Positions 1 through 8,019 of a DNA stretch of 64,000 nt are shown here, in pieces (position 1 is the first letter of the stretch; each line of letters starts with the position of its first letter). The notes beneath the pieces were generated by a model, which saw only the letters and a program-made list of their open reading frames with translations, was not told the origin of the DNA and made no database searches. Source of the stretch: JAPORK01 sp026710285. GTDB lineage: Bacteria > Pseudomonadota > Gammaproteobacteria > Pseudomonadales > Endozoicomonadaceae. A program made the position numbers and the translations under genes. The stretch lies in NCBI GenBank assembly GCA_965201045.1, contig OZ241746.1:3410001-3474000 (forward strand). Direction: 5' to 3'.

Positions 1-256
1 TGTAAAGATAATTTGCTGCGTTGTAAAGATAATCTGCTGCTATTTTTGCTGGTTTACACATTGTGTTCAGTAGAAAACTAAAGGATTTTGCCAGCTTTTT
101 AAAAATTGTATTGTTGGATTCATTGAGCTTGTTTGCGTCTGCAAGTTCTAATGCTGCCTTTGCTGCCTTTCCTACATTAGATGCTTGTGGAGTATCTGTT
201 GTTGGAATATTGCTCTCTGCCGGAGGGTTGCTTTTATTTATAGGTGGAGAGAACAT
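1..256 (-). CDS. Small protein, paralog of the 1325-1735 gene (partial, runs off window)
   Basis: An open minus-strand frame begins at the ATG complementary to 254-256 and stays open to the window edge, giving at least 85 codons. It is the true gene here; a plus-strand frame over the same bases is a shadow. The product aligns with the 1325-1735 protein: both start with a Pro/Ser-rich segment, then share an NNTI(F/L)K-LAK block and a (D/S)YLYN-like block. A GGGT ribosome-binding sequence lies about 9 bases before the ATG, matching the AAGG at the same place in the paralog. The next 400 bases upstream are also duplicated. Function is unknown; small host-directed or membrane-associated proteins are possible but unproven. 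Confidence 0.6.
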   Translation of the reverse strand, partial: MFSPPINKSNPPAESNIPTTDTPQASNVGKAAKAALELADANKLNESNNTIFKKLAKSFSFLLNTMCKPAKIAADYLYNAANYLY

Positions 257-690
257 TGTTTTACCCTAATTTTTCAAATATTTTAAAGTTGTTAATATTC
301 ATGGTAATAGTATTAGGTCTTACATCGGTTGTATTTTTCTTTTTGTGTTTACAGTGTTTGCTGCCAGTTCGGGAAGAAATAATTTTCATGCTTTTCTCAT
401 AGCGATTAAATTAATTGTCTGAATAGAATGATTGTTTAAAAAATATTCTGTTCATAGTATCAAATTAAGTTACTCAGTTAAGTAATTGTGTTAAATTTTT
501 ACAGTAAATATATTTTTAGTTGGTGTCTCAACTATTTGAAGATGCATTCTATCAAAAGAAGTAGTGCAGGTAAATATTTTTTTAGAAAGAAAACCCGGAA
601 GTTTTCGCTATTTCCTCTGCAAGTAAAGATAGAGACTATTGGTAACGGGCGCCGATCATTATGCTAAAAAAGAGGTGATGCATACCTTGC
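257..690. repeat. Duplicated upstream region, copy 1
   Basis: This non-coding stretch is clearly similar to 1738-2150: the two share blocks such as taatttttcaaat, tgtatttttctttttg, caaattaa and atatatttttag in the same order and at similar spacing. It lies immediately upstream of the minus-strand gene at 1-256. Such conservation over about 400 bases suggests that the gene and its 5' control region were duplicated together. Confidence 0.6.
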
Positions 691-902
691 TCCTGACTTT
701 TGTATTTTTTTATCATAAGTCACTGGTTTGAAAAGTACTCACTTTGGCAACATACTACAAACCCTTTGGAATATAAAACATGTCTCATATAACCCCAGTT
801 CGGAGATTCTTTGGCACAATATACTATGTTTTATGTTATTATTTTCAAAAATATGCTGTCATTCCCGCAAAGACGGAAATCCATTAAAAATAATTATTAC
901 AA

Positions 903-1113
903 AAATATAACTTTCTTAAACGAAAAGTACACAACCCAAACCTGTTCGTACTGTAAAGGAATCTCAAAAAGTAGTCCGAAAGGTAGAACAGGTTTAGGAA
1001 TAAGAGAGTGGGTCTGTAAATGTGGAGCTGTATTGAACAGAGATGTTAATGCTACTAGAAACATTCTTGTGCTCGGGCATGAGCGTCTTGCAAGAGGAAT
1101 TTCCTTCCTTTAG
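903..1113 (+). pseudogene. tnpB: C-terminal fragment of IS200/IS605-type TnpB (OrfB)
   Basis: The translated frame ends with the TnpB C-terminal zinc ribbon and catalytic tail: KYTTQTCSYCKG, then WVCKCG, then the RDVNATRNIL block and a final LARGISFL. TnpB is the RNA-guided nuclease of IS200/IS605 and IS607 elements, normally about 370-400 residues. Only about 70 residues remain and no RuvC-I or N-terminal part is visible upstream, so the gene is dead. The stop codon TAG at 1111-1113 is also part of the target duplication of the MITE that follows. No tnpA transposase is visible nearby. Confidence 0.85.
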
Positions 1114-1306
1114 GGCTATCTATTAGTCACATTTTTAGGTTCTGGCTTTGACTTTGGATGATTTTTCTTCTGCCGAATATACCAGTCTTTCAGGCGTACA
1201 ACCGTGGGCTCAGCCCACGGTGCATTCAGTAATGAGTGGTATATTCAGCAGAAAATAAACCTGTGAATAAAAATCGGAGCTTAAAAAATGAGACTAAGAG
1301 ACAGCC
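1114..1306. mobile_element. MITE of about 193 bp with Tn5/IS50-like terminal repeats
   Basis: The left end GGCTATCTATTAGTCACAT and the right end, read in reverse as GGCTGTCTCTTAGTCTCAT, form imperfect terminal inverted repeats. The direct repeat TTTAG flanks the element at 1109-1113 and 1307-1311. There is no open frame. In the middle is a perfect palindrome ACCGTGGGCTCAGCCCACGGT near 1200-1220, interrupted here only by its own centre. The ends resemble the CTGTCTCTTATACACATCT end of Tn5/IS50 (IS4 family), so an IS4-family transposase probably mobilised it. Two related copies lie at 17797-18109 and 18116-18326. Confidence 0.75.
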
Positions 1307-1327
1307 TTTAGGGAGGGGAGGATGTCA
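1307..1327 (+). mobile_element. Right end of the IS200/IS605-type element
   Basis: TTTAGGGAGGGGAGGATGTCA resumes the sequence interrupted by the MITE. The same sequence in the other orientation occurs at 17774-17796. Joined to the bases before the MITE it continues directly from the tnpB stop codon, as expected for the right end of an IS605-type element. Confidence 0.6.
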
Positions 1328-1735
1328 AACAAGGTTAAGACCTGGTGGGAAAGTTTGAGGTATTTCCATGTTATTGAAGTTTTCTGGAGGTATTCCACCA
1401 GGGGTTTTGAATTGATGAATACACATAATGAGGGATAGTATTATGCTGAGTATAGTGGATATTTGTGTCATTCTAAAAAGAATAAGATCAAAATTGTTGT
1501 AAATATAACTCGCTGATTTATTTATTATGCCACATATATTTGCCAGCAGACCAATAAAAGCTTTTACCAGCGTTTTAAGAGCTTTTGCCAGCGTTTTAAG
1601 AATTGTATTGTTGAGTTCATGTTTCTCCGGTTTGGAAGCAGATATTATTGCAGAATGTGTATCAGGTGTGTGCTGAATATCTGTTACACTCGAATTATTA
1701 ATGCTTGTCGCTTTGTCTAGGCTTGGAGAGGGCAT
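1325..1735 (-). CDS. Small hypothetical protein with hydrophobic segments (136 aa)
   Basis: The frame starts at an ATG preceded by AAGG about 9 bases upstream. Residues 1-40 are Ser/Thr-rich and polar. Residues about 43-70 form an amphipathic to hydrophobic stretch with a repeated TL(A/V)KA motif, and residues about 85-105 are strongly hydrophobic (LFRMTQISTILSIILSL), a likely membrane segment. The tail is Pro-rich. It is a paralog of the partial protein at the window start, and the upstream regions are duplicated as well. No known family is recognised. Confidence 0.6.
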   Translation of the reverse strand: MPSPSLDKATSINNSSVTDIQHTPDTHSAIISASKPEKHELNNTILKTLAKALKTLVKAFIGLLANICGIINKSASYIYNNFDLILFRMTQISTILSIILSLIMCIHQFKTPGGIPPENFNNMEIPQTFPPGLNLV

Positions 1736-1737
1736 TT

Positions 1738-2258
1738 TTGTTACCTTAATTTTTCAAATGTTTCAAGGTTATTAATATTTACAATGTTAAGTCTGCTGCC
1801 GGCTGTATTTTTCTTTTTGCATTTACAGTGGTTGTCACTAGTTTGGTAAGAAGCAATTTTCATGTTTTTCTCATGACAGTTAAACAAATTACCGGAGTAG
1901 AATTGTTTTAAAAAAAAATATTTTGTGAATATTATCAAATTAAACGTTCCTCAATTGAGTAGTTATGTTAAGTTTTAACAATAAATATATTTTTAATCAG
2001 TGCTGCAACTATTGAAAGATGAATACTATCAAAATGAAGGGTGTTAATAAATAGCTTTTTAGAAGAAAAGTCTTGAGGTTTTCTCCATCTTCTTTTCAGG
2101 TAAAGGTGGGTGTTGTTGATGCCAGATACTGATATGTGCTAAAAATGAGGCAATATATATTTTATTATGTCTGTGAAGAGGAGAACAGTTGTTTATTTAT
2201 ATTATGCACTATACACTCTCCACTTAAAAATAAACTTTGTTAGATGAATTGTTAACCA
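1738..2258. repeat. Duplicated upstream region, copy 2, and spacer before rfaE2
   Basis: Bases 1738-2150 are the counterpart of 257-690 and lie upstream of the minus-strand gene ending at 1325. The rest, to 2258, is AT-rich spacer before rfaE2. No other gene is visible; the short minus-strand frame at 1741-1938 falls in the conserved non-coding block and is not preserved in the other copy. Confidence 0.5.
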
Positions 2259-2759
2259 ATGGTAAACCCTATATCACTTATCATGACGCTAGATAAAGCC
2301 GTAAAATGGCATCAGTCTCTGCAAATAAATAATAAAGAGTTGGTGGTAACAAATGGCTGTTTTGATATTTTGCACAGAGGGCATGCAGAATATCTTTATG
2401 CTGCCCGTCAGCTTGGTGATGCGCTGCTAATTTTACAAAATACTGATGCTTCGGTACAAAAATTAAAAGGTTCTTCACGCCCGATCATAAATGAAGAAGA
2501 CCGGGCGTATCTGTTGGCCAGTTTAAGGTGTGTGGATGCGGTGGTGATTTTTAATGATAAGCGATGTACAAAGGCAATTGAACAATTGCAGCCGGAAATC
2601 TATGTTAAAGGTGGTGATTATACTTTAGAAACGCTTAATGAAGAAGAATCTGCTGCACTGCAGGCAGCAGGTACCCGGTGTCATTTTATCCCTTTTGTAA
2701 AAAATCTGTCGACCAGTCAGATTATTCAAAAGGTCCTGATGACACAAACCGACGTATAG
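2259..2759 (+). CDS. rfaE2: D-glycero-beta-D-manno-heptose 1-phosphate adenylyltransferase, stand-alone
   Basis: The protein (166 aa) has the nucleotidyltransferase signature TNGCFDILHRGHAEYL at residues about 31-46, with the HxGH catalytic motif written HRGH, and the C-terminal loop LSTSQII corresponding to the family's (I/L)STS motif. It transfers AMP to heptose 1-phosphate in the cytoplasm, giving the ADP-heptose precursor of the LPS inner core. In E. coli this domain is fused to a kinase in HldE; here it is separate. An in-frame ATG at 2283 is an alternative start; neither has a clear Shine-Dalgarno sequence. It lies upstream of the ribosomal promoter and is transcribed in the same direction. 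Confidence 0.88.
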   Translation: MVNPISLIMTLDKAVKWHQSLQINNKELVVTNGCFDILHRGHAEYLYAARQLGDALLILQNTDASVQKLKGSSRPIINEEDRAYLLASLRCVDAVVIFNDKRCTKAIEQLQPEIYVKGGDYTLETLNEEESAALQAAGTRCHFIPFVKNLSTSQIIQKVLMTQTDV

Positions 2760-2963
2760 AAATATTTGGCAACCTACTGAGTAAAATTAGGTTTTAGAAC
2801 ATCATAATGTATTGACTGATAAGTTAATACCTAGAAACGGAAGAAGTTAAGGTGTTCGGTTTAACAAAGTTCTGATCTGCTGAAAGTTTTGATTGATTCG
2901 ATTTGATCTCTGTTATTTTCTCCCAAAAATGCACTAAATTTTGCTTTGTCTGAAAAAAAATAT

Positions 2964-2992
2964 TTGACGAAGAAATAATCAGACTTTATAAT
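2964..2992 (+). promoter_or_regulatory. Sigma70 promoter of the S10-spc-alpha superoperon
   Basis: TTGACG at 2964-2969 and TATAAT at 2987-2992 are separated by exactly 17 bases, five of six plus six of six matches to consensus. Transcription would start near 2999, leaving a leader of only about 69 bases before rpsJ. That is much shorter than the E. coli S10 leader used for L4 autoregulation. A TATAGT-like box near 3024 is a weaker alternative. Confidence 0.75.
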
Positions 2993-3067
2993 CCTTTATC
3001 TTTTGTATTAGTTTGTGTGTATTATAGTACTACTCATTGTTCTTTAAATTAATTAGGTTTATTTCAG

Positions 3068-3400
3068 ATGAATCAGCGGAGACAAAAAACGCAACAAATT
3101 CGTATTCGTATTCGCCTCAAATCCTTTGACCATCGTCTAATCGACAGATCTACAATGGAAATTGTGGAAACAGCAAAGCGAACCGGAGCACAAATACTGG
3201 GTGCTATTCCTTTACCAACACGGAAAGAGCGTTTTACTGTATTGACGTCTCCACATGTGAACAAGGATGCGCGTGACCAGTATGAAATACGAATGCACAA
3301 ACGTTTGCTGGATATTATTGAACCAACTGAAAAAACAGTTGATGCTTTAATGAAACTTGATCTGGCAGCAGGTGTTGAAGTACAGATAAGTCTGGGATAG
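3068..3400 (+). CDS. rpsJ: 30S ribosomal protein S10
   Basis: The product (110 aa) is S10, a 30S head protein that also acts in transcription antitermination with NusB. The family block IRIRLKSFDHRLID and the tail DLAAGVEVQISLG are intact. It is seven residues longer at the N-terminus than the E. coli protein (MNQRRQKTQQ...). It is the first gene of the superoperon and lies 76 bases after the -10 box. No tuf or fusA gene precedes it. Confidence 0.97.
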   Translation: MNQRRQKTQQIRIRIRLKSFDHRLIDRSTMEIVETAKRTGAQILGAIPLPTRKERFTVLTSPHVNKDARDQYEIRMHKRLLDIIEPTEKTVDALMKLDLAAGVEVQISLG

Positions 3401-3588
3401 CAAATTTTGATAATTTTTACTCAGGCGTTAACAAGAGGATCCATAAAAAAGTGGTAAATTTTGTAAGCTTAATTAATTGTTATGTTTTATATTTATACAT
3501 TGCATTAAATTGAGTTATCGTCTGTGTAACGCTTTGAAATGAGCGACCATAGCGGGTTATAGTCCCATACACTTAAATAGAGGTAAAA
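3401..3588 (+). other. Unusually long rpsJ-rplC spacer (188 bp)
   Basis: In E. coli these two genes are separated by a few tens of bases; here the gap is 188. It is AT-rich in the middle and ends with a GC-richer patch (agcgaccatagcgggttat, about 3542-3560) before the rplC ribosome-binding site. No frame of note is present. It could hold an internal promoter or an RNA leader, but I see no convincing -35/-10 pair. Confidence 0.5.
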
Positions 3589-4248
3589 ATGAAAAAGCCA
3601 AACAAAAGACCTTTAGTAGGTCTGATTGGTAAAAAATGTGGAATGACACGAATATTTACTGAAGAGGGAGTTTCTTTACCAGTTACTGTGCTTGAAGTAG
3701 ACCCTAACCATATTTCTCAAATAAAAAATATAGAGAAAGATGGTTATAATGCTATTCAGGTAACATATGGTAGTAAAAAATCATCTCGCGTTAACAAGCC
3801 AACAGCAGGTCATTTTGCAAAAGCAGGTATTAAAACTGGTTGCAGTTTGCGTGAATTCTATACAGAAGCCAATCATCAGTACACAGTCGGCGATCAGCTA
3901 ACTGTAGACTTGTTTTCTGTTGGACAGAAAGTTGATGTTTCTGGCATATCCAAAGGTAAAGGTTTTCAGGGTACTGTTAAGCGGTGGAATTTTCGTACAC
4001 AAGACGCTACTCATGGTAACTCTTTAGCACATCGGGCACCGGGATCTACGGGAATGTGTCAAACACCCGGACGTGTTTTCAAAGGCAAAAAAATGGCCGG
4101 TCAAATGGGTAATCAACGGGTGACAGTGCAATCATTAGAGATTGTGCGTGTTGATGCAGAGCGCAATTTGCTTTTGGTTAAAGGAGCTGTTCCCGGAGCA
4201 ACCGGTACAGAACTCATCATAAAGCCCGCAGTTAAAGCACTGGCCTGA
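3589..4248 (+). CDS. rplC: 50S ribosomal protein L3
   Basis: The product (219 aa) binds 23S rRNA near the peptidyl transferase centre and starts 50S assembly. GLIGKKCGMTRIF near the N-terminus and KGKGFQGTVKRWNF are diagnostic, and the glutamine methylated by PrmB in relatives is kept in the QTPGRVFKG loop. It carries about nine extra N-terminal residues compared with E. coli (MKKPNKRPL). AGAGG lies before the ATG. rplD follows after 16 bases. Confidence 0.97.
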   Translation: MKKPNKRPLVGLIGKKCGMTRIFTEEGVSLPVTVLEVDPNHISQIKNIEKDGYNAIQVTYGSKKSSRVNKPTAGHFAKAGIKTGCSLREFYTEANHQYTVGDQLTVDLFSVGQKVDVSGISKGKGFQGTVKRWNFRTQDATHGNSLAHRAPGSTGMCQTPGRVFKGKKMAGQMGNQRVTVQSLEIVRVDAERNLLLVKGAVPGATGTELIIKPAVKALA

Positions 4249-4264
4249 TAGGAGTATTTGAATC

Positions 4265-4867
4265 ATGGAATTAAACGTAGCTGGTGCAGAAACCGTGGAG
4301 GTGTCTGATAAAACATTCGGCGCTCCATTTAATGAATCGCTTATTCACCAAGTAGTTGTCTCTTATCTTGCTTCAGGCAGACAGGGGTCAAAAGCTCAAA
4401 AAAGCCGCAGTGATGTCAAAGGTGGTGGTAGTAAGCCGTGGAGGCAAAAAGGGACAGGGCGTGCACGTGCAGGTACAATTCGCAGCCCGATATGGCGTAG
4501 CGGTGGTAAAACCTTTGCTGCAACCCCAAAAAATTATGCCCCTAAGCAAAATAAAAAAATGTATCGTGGAGCGATGCGTTCTATTTTATCAGAACTGGCA
4601 CGCACCGAACGTCTAATTGTGGTAGACTCTCTTACTGTTGCAGAACCAAAAACCAGGCTTATGGTTGCAAAGCTGAAGGAGTTAAATGTCACTAAAGCAC
4701 TGATTGTGACGGAAGAATGTAACAATAATCTGTATCTTTCATCACGTAATCTTCCACATGTAGAAGTATGTGATGCGCTTGCTACTGATCCTGTCAGCCT
4801 CCTTTCTTATGATCATGTTGTAATGACTGTTAATGCAATTAAGAAATTTGAGGAGATGCTAGGATGA
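4265..4867 (+). CDS. rplD: 50S ribosomal protein L4
   Basis: The product (200 aa) lines the polypeptide exit tunnel through its extended loop, here KGGGSKPWRQKGTGRARAG. In E. coli L4 also represses the S10 operon; whether it does so here is doubtful given the short leader. Length is normal for the family. The stop codon overlaps the rplW start by four bases (ATGA), implying translational coupling. Confidence 0.97.
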   Translation: MELNVAGAETVEVSDKTFGAPFNESLIHQVVVSYLASGRQGSKAQKSRSDVKGGGSKPWRQKGTGRARAGTIRSPIWRSGGKTFAATPKNYAPKQNKKMYRGAMRSILSELARTERLIVVDSLTVAEPKTRLMVAKLKELNVTKALIVTEECNNNLYLSSRNLPHVEVCDALATDPVSLLSYDHVVMTVNAIKKFEEMLG

Positions 4868-5172
4868 GTCATGAACGTTTACTCAAGGTATTGAGTGCAC
4901 CGCATATATCTGAAAAAGCAACAGATATTGCTGATCACGGACAATATGTCTTTAAGGTGCAGCCTGATGCGAATAAAGCAGAAATAAAAAAAGCAGTTGA
5001 ATTGTTTTTTGATGTTACTGTTACAAAAGTAAATACGCTGATTCGTAAAGGGAAAGTCAAACGTAATGCACGTGGATTTAGTAAAAAATCAAATATTAAA
5101 TTAGCGTATGTAAGCCTGGAGGCAGGTCAGGAAATTGATTTTTCTGACACTGAGAATAAAGAGGAATTATAA
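4864..5172 (+). CDS. rplW: 50S ribosomal protein L23
   Basis: The product (102 aa) sits at the tunnel exit and is the docking site for trigger factor and SRP in characterised bacteria. LLKVLSAPHISEKAT at the N-terminus and the VTKVNTLIRKGK block are typical. It overlaps rplD by four bases and shares one base with the rplB start. Confidence 0.96.
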   Translation: MSHERLLKVLSAPHISEKATDIADHGQYVFKVQPDANKAEIKKAVELFFDVTVTKVNTLIRKGKVKRNARGFSKKSNIKLAYVSLEAGQEIDFSDTENKEEL

Positions 5173-5999
5173 TGGCTGTTGTTAAATGTAAACCTACATC
5201 TCCGGGGCGTCGTTTTGTCGTTAAAATTATCAACCCTGAGTTGCATAAAGGTCGACCTTTTTCTCCGTTGCTGAAAAAAAAGAGTAAATCCGGGGGAAGG
5301 AATAATAAAGGTCGAATTACTACAAGGCATATCGGTGGGGGTCATAAAAAACATTATCGTTTGATTGATTTTCGTCGGAATAAAGACGATATTCCCGCTA
5401 TCGTTGAGCGACTTGAATATGATCCTAACCGGAGTGCGCACATTGCGCTGCTCAAATATCGTGACGGAGAACGTCGCTATATTATAGCACCCAAAGGGGT
5501 GAAAGCAGGTGCTGAGTTAATGTCAGGTGCACATGCACCGATTAAGCCCGGTAACTGTCTCTCTTTGCGTAATATTCCTTTAGGTTCTGTGGTTCATTGC
5601 ATCGAAATGAAAATTGGCAAAGGGGCACAGATGATTCGGTCTGCCGGAGGTTCTGCTCAGCTGGTTGCCCGTGAAGGTGCTTACGTCACTTTAAGGTTGC
5701 GTTCTGGTGAAATGCGTAAGATTCTTGCAGATTGCAGAGCAACTTTGGGTGAAGTTTCCAACAGTGAACATAATCTTCGCTCACTGGGAAAAGCCGGAGC
5801 CAAACGCTGGCGGGGTATTCGACCAACAGTACGGGGTGTTGCAATGAACCCGGTTGATCATCCTCATGGTGGTGGTGAAGGTAAAACTTCAGGTGGTCGA
5901 CATCCTGTGAGTCCATGGGGTGTGCCTGCTAAGGGGTATAAGACTCGTTCTAATAAACAAACTGATAAGTTTATTGTGCGTCGTCGTAATCGTAAATAA
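5172..5999 (+). CDS. rplB: 50S ribosomal protein L2
   Basis: The product (275 aa) is the universal L2, needed for subunit association and peptidyl transferase structure. The C-terminal block with the functionally important histidine is intact (MNPVDHPHGGGEGKTSGG, residues about 224-241). The start overlaps the rplW stop by one base (TAATG). Confidence 0.98.
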   Translation: MAVVKCKPTSPGRRFVVKIINPELHKGRPFSPLLKKKSKSGGRNNKGRITTRHIGGGHKKHYRLIDFRRNKDDIPAIVERLEYDPNRSAHIALLKYRDGERRYIIAPKGVKAGAELMSGAHAPIKPGNCLSLRNIPLGSVVHCIEMKIGKGAQMIRSAGGSAQLVAREGAYVTLRLRSGEMRKILADCRATLGEVSNSEHNLRSLGKAGAKRWRGIRPTVRGVAMNPVDHPHGGGEGKTSGGRHPVSPWGVPAKGYKTRSNKQTDKFIVRRRNRK

Positions 6000-6025
6000 T
6001 TGAAAAGTTAACTGAGGGTATTATT

Positions 6026-6304
6026 GTGCCACGTTCACTTAAAAAAGGTCCATTTGTTGACCCGCACCTGTTAAAAAAGGTGGAGGACGCGGTAAAATCC
6101 GGATCGAAACGACCGATTAAAACCTGGTCACGACGTTCTATGATTATTCCGCGCATGGTGGGGTTGACCATTGCTGCACATAATGGTCGACAACATGTGC
6201 CTGTTTTTATTTCTGAGGAAATGGTAGGGCATAAACTGGGTGAATTCGCTGCTACGAGAACTTACCGCGGTCATACTGCAGATAAAAAGGCAAAGAAGCG
6301 TTAA
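6026..6304 (+). CDS. rpsS: 30S ribosomal protein S19
   Basis: The product (92 aa) is an S19 of normal length, contacting 16S rRNA in the 30S head. It begins PRSLKKGPFVD after a GTG start at 6026, with GAGGG just upstream. The C-terminal FAATRTYRGHTADKK block is diagnostic. Confidence 0.96.
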   Translation: MPRSLKKGPFVDPHLLKKVEDAVKSGSKRPIKTWSRRSMIIPRMVGLTIAAHNGRQHVPVFISEEMVGHKLGEFAATRTYRGHTADKKAKKR

Positions 6305-6315
6305 GGAGTTGAAAT

Positions 6316-6651
6316 ATGAATGAAGTAGCTGCTACTCATAAGGGTGCTCGCATTTCTGCTCAGAAAGCGCGACTGGTAGTTGATCTCATACGTGGAAAAA
6401 AAGCAGAAGAAGCTTTAACCCTTCTGTCTTTCTGCAATAAAAAAGCGGCAGGTCTTGTGAAAAAAACTTTACAGTCTGCTCTTGCTAATGCTGACCACAA
6501 TGAAGGTTTAGATGTTGATGAGCTGAAAGTATCAAGTGCATATGTTAACGAAGGGGCAACCCTCAAGCGAATTCGCCCCCGTGCTAAAGGTCGTGCAGGT
6601 CGCATTCTGAAACGTAGTTGCCATATTACTATCAAGGTTGCTGAGATTTAG
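6316..6651 (+). CDS. rplV: 50S ribosomal protein L22
   Basis: The product (111 aa) is L22, whose beta-hairpin reaches into the exit tunnel beside L4. RISAQKARLVVDLIRGK and the hairpin RIRPRAKGRAGRI are intact. AAGGAG precedes the ATG; the gaps to both neighbours are 11 bases. Confidence 0.97.
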   Translation: MNEVAATHKGARISAQKARLVVDLIRGKKAEEALTLLSFCNKKAAGLVKKTLQSALANADHNEGLDVDELKVSSAYVNEGATLKRIRPRAKGRAGRILKRSCHITIKVAEI

Positions 6652-6662
6652 GGAGCGATTTT

Positions 6663-7382
6663 ATGGGTCAAAAAGTAAATCCGAAAGGTATTCGTTTAGG
6701 CATTATTAAAAAACATGCTTCGATTTGGTTCGCCGAAGGAAGAGATTTTGCAGATAAATTAAATGCTGATTTAAAAGCACGGGAATTTATCCGTAAAAAA
6801 CTTAAAAATGCTTCTGTTAGTGCTATTGATATTGAACGTCCTGCACAAAGTGCAAAAGTGACTATTCATACAGCACGCCCTGGTGTTGTTATTGGAAAAA
6901 AGGGCGAAGATGTAGAAGTAATGCGTAATGAACTGAAGGCGTTCATGGGCGTACCTGTACATATCAATATAGAAGAAATTCGCAAACCAGAAATAGATGC
7001 ATTACTTGTAGCTCACAGTATTGCTGACCAGCTGGAACGTCGTGTTATGTTTCGTCGTGCCATGAAGCGGGCGATGCAAAATGCAATGCGTGCCGGTGCA
7101 AAGGGTATTCGTATACAAGTTGCTGGTCGTCTCGGTGGCGTGGAAATTGCACGTACTGAATGGTATCGTGAAGGTCGTGTACCACTGCATACGTTTCGTG
7201 CAGATATTGATTATGCTACAGCACAGGCGCACACCACTTATGGTGTGATTGGTGTTAAAGTTTGGATTTTTAAGGGTGAAATTATTGGTGGTATGGACGA
7301 GGTAAATGCTCCGAAAGAAGAGAAGCAACAACCTAAGAAAACACTACGTCGCCCTCGTAAAAAAACAGCTGCTAAGAAGTAA
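6663..7382 (+). CDS. rpsC: 30S ribosomal protein S3
   Basis: The product (239 aa) forms part of the mRNA entry channel. GQKVNPKGIRLGI is at the N-terminus, the KH domain loop GVVIGKKGED lies at residues about 75-84, and GRLGGVEIARTEW is in the C-terminal half. The basic tail is slightly longer than in E. coli. The spacing of 11 bases on each side indicates cotranscription. Confidence 0.97.
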   Translation: MGQKVNPKGIRLGIIKKHASIWFAEGRDFADKLNADLKAREFIRKKLKNASVSAIDIERPAQSAKVTIHTARPGVVIGKKGEDVEVMRNELKAFMGVPVHINIEEIRKPEIDALLVAHSIADQLERRVMFRRAMKRAMQNAMRAGAKGIRIQVAGRLGGVEIARTEWYREGRVPLHTFRADIDYATAQAHTTYGVIGVKVWIFKGEIIGGMDEVNAPKEEKQQPKKTLRRPRKKTAAKK

Positions 7383-7393
7383 AGGGTCAGACA

Positions 7394-7807
7394 ATGCTCC
7401 AACCCAAGCGTACTAAGTTTCGCAAATTACAAAAAGGTCGTAACCGAGGCCTGGCTCAGCGTGGTTCAAAATTGAGTTTCGGTGAATATGGTCTGAAGGC
7501 TACAGGGCGTGGCAGAATTACTGCTCGTCAAATTGAGGCAGCCCGTAGAGTGATGACCCGCCATGTCAAGCGTGGTGGTAAAATATGGATTCGCATATTT
7601 CCTGACAAACCTATTACGAAGAAACCGCTTGAGGTTCGTATGGGTAAAGGTAAAGGTGGTGTAGAGTACTGGGTTGCACAGATTCAGCCTGGTCGTGTTC
7701 TTTACGAGATGGAAGGTGTACCTGAAAAGCTGGCTCGTGAAGCATTTGAACTCGCAGCACAAAAACTGGCTGTAAAAACAGTCTTTGTTAAACGAGGAAT
7801 AATGTGA
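7394..7807 (+). CDS. rplP: 50S ribosomal protein L16
   Basis: The product (137 aa) binds near the A-site tRNA elbow. MLQPKRTKFRKLQKGRNRG and the KPLEVRMGKGKGGVEYWV block are characteristic. The arginine hydroxylated by RoxA in E. coli lies in the conserved MGKGKG region. The stop codon TGA overlaps the rpmC ATG (TGATG). Confidence 0.97.
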   Translation: MLQPKRTKFRKLQKGRNRGLAQRGSKLSFGEYGLKATGRGRITARQIEAARRVMTRHVKRGGKIWIRIFPDKPITKKPLEVRMGKGKGGVEYWVAQIQPGRVLYEMEGVPEKLAREAFELAAQKLAVKTVFVKRGIM

Positions 7808-8007
7808 TGAAAACAAAAGAGTTGCGTGAAAAATCTACAGAGGAGTTACAAAAAGAACTCCAGCGTTTGTTACGTAATATGTTTAAATATCGTACTCAAA
7901 AAGCAATGAGTCAGATAACCCAGTTTAAACAAACACATTTGCTTAAGCAGGACAGACGTAATATTGCACGCATCAGAACGATATTGACTGAGCAGTCTAA
8001 GGTGTAG
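7807..8007 (+). CDS. rpmC: 50S ribosomal protein L29
   Basis: The product (66 aa) is a short helical-hairpin protein near the tunnel exit. I place the start at the ATG at 7807, overlapping the rplP stop, because homologues begin MK(T/A)KELREKS; an in-frame GTG one codon earlier would add one Met. A GAGG sequence lies about 10 bases upstream. The HLLKQDRRNIAR(I) block is typical. Confidence 0.94.
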   Translation: MKTKELREKSTEELQKELQRLLRNMFKYRTQKAMSQITQFKQTHLLKQDRRNIARIRTILTEQSKV

Positions 8008-8019
8008 GATGTGAATGAC

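Noticed and set aside
63..269. Plus-strand frame of 68 codons at the window start
   Set aside because: It is antisense to the better supported minus-strand gene, whose paralog at 1325-1735 is in the same sense orientation.
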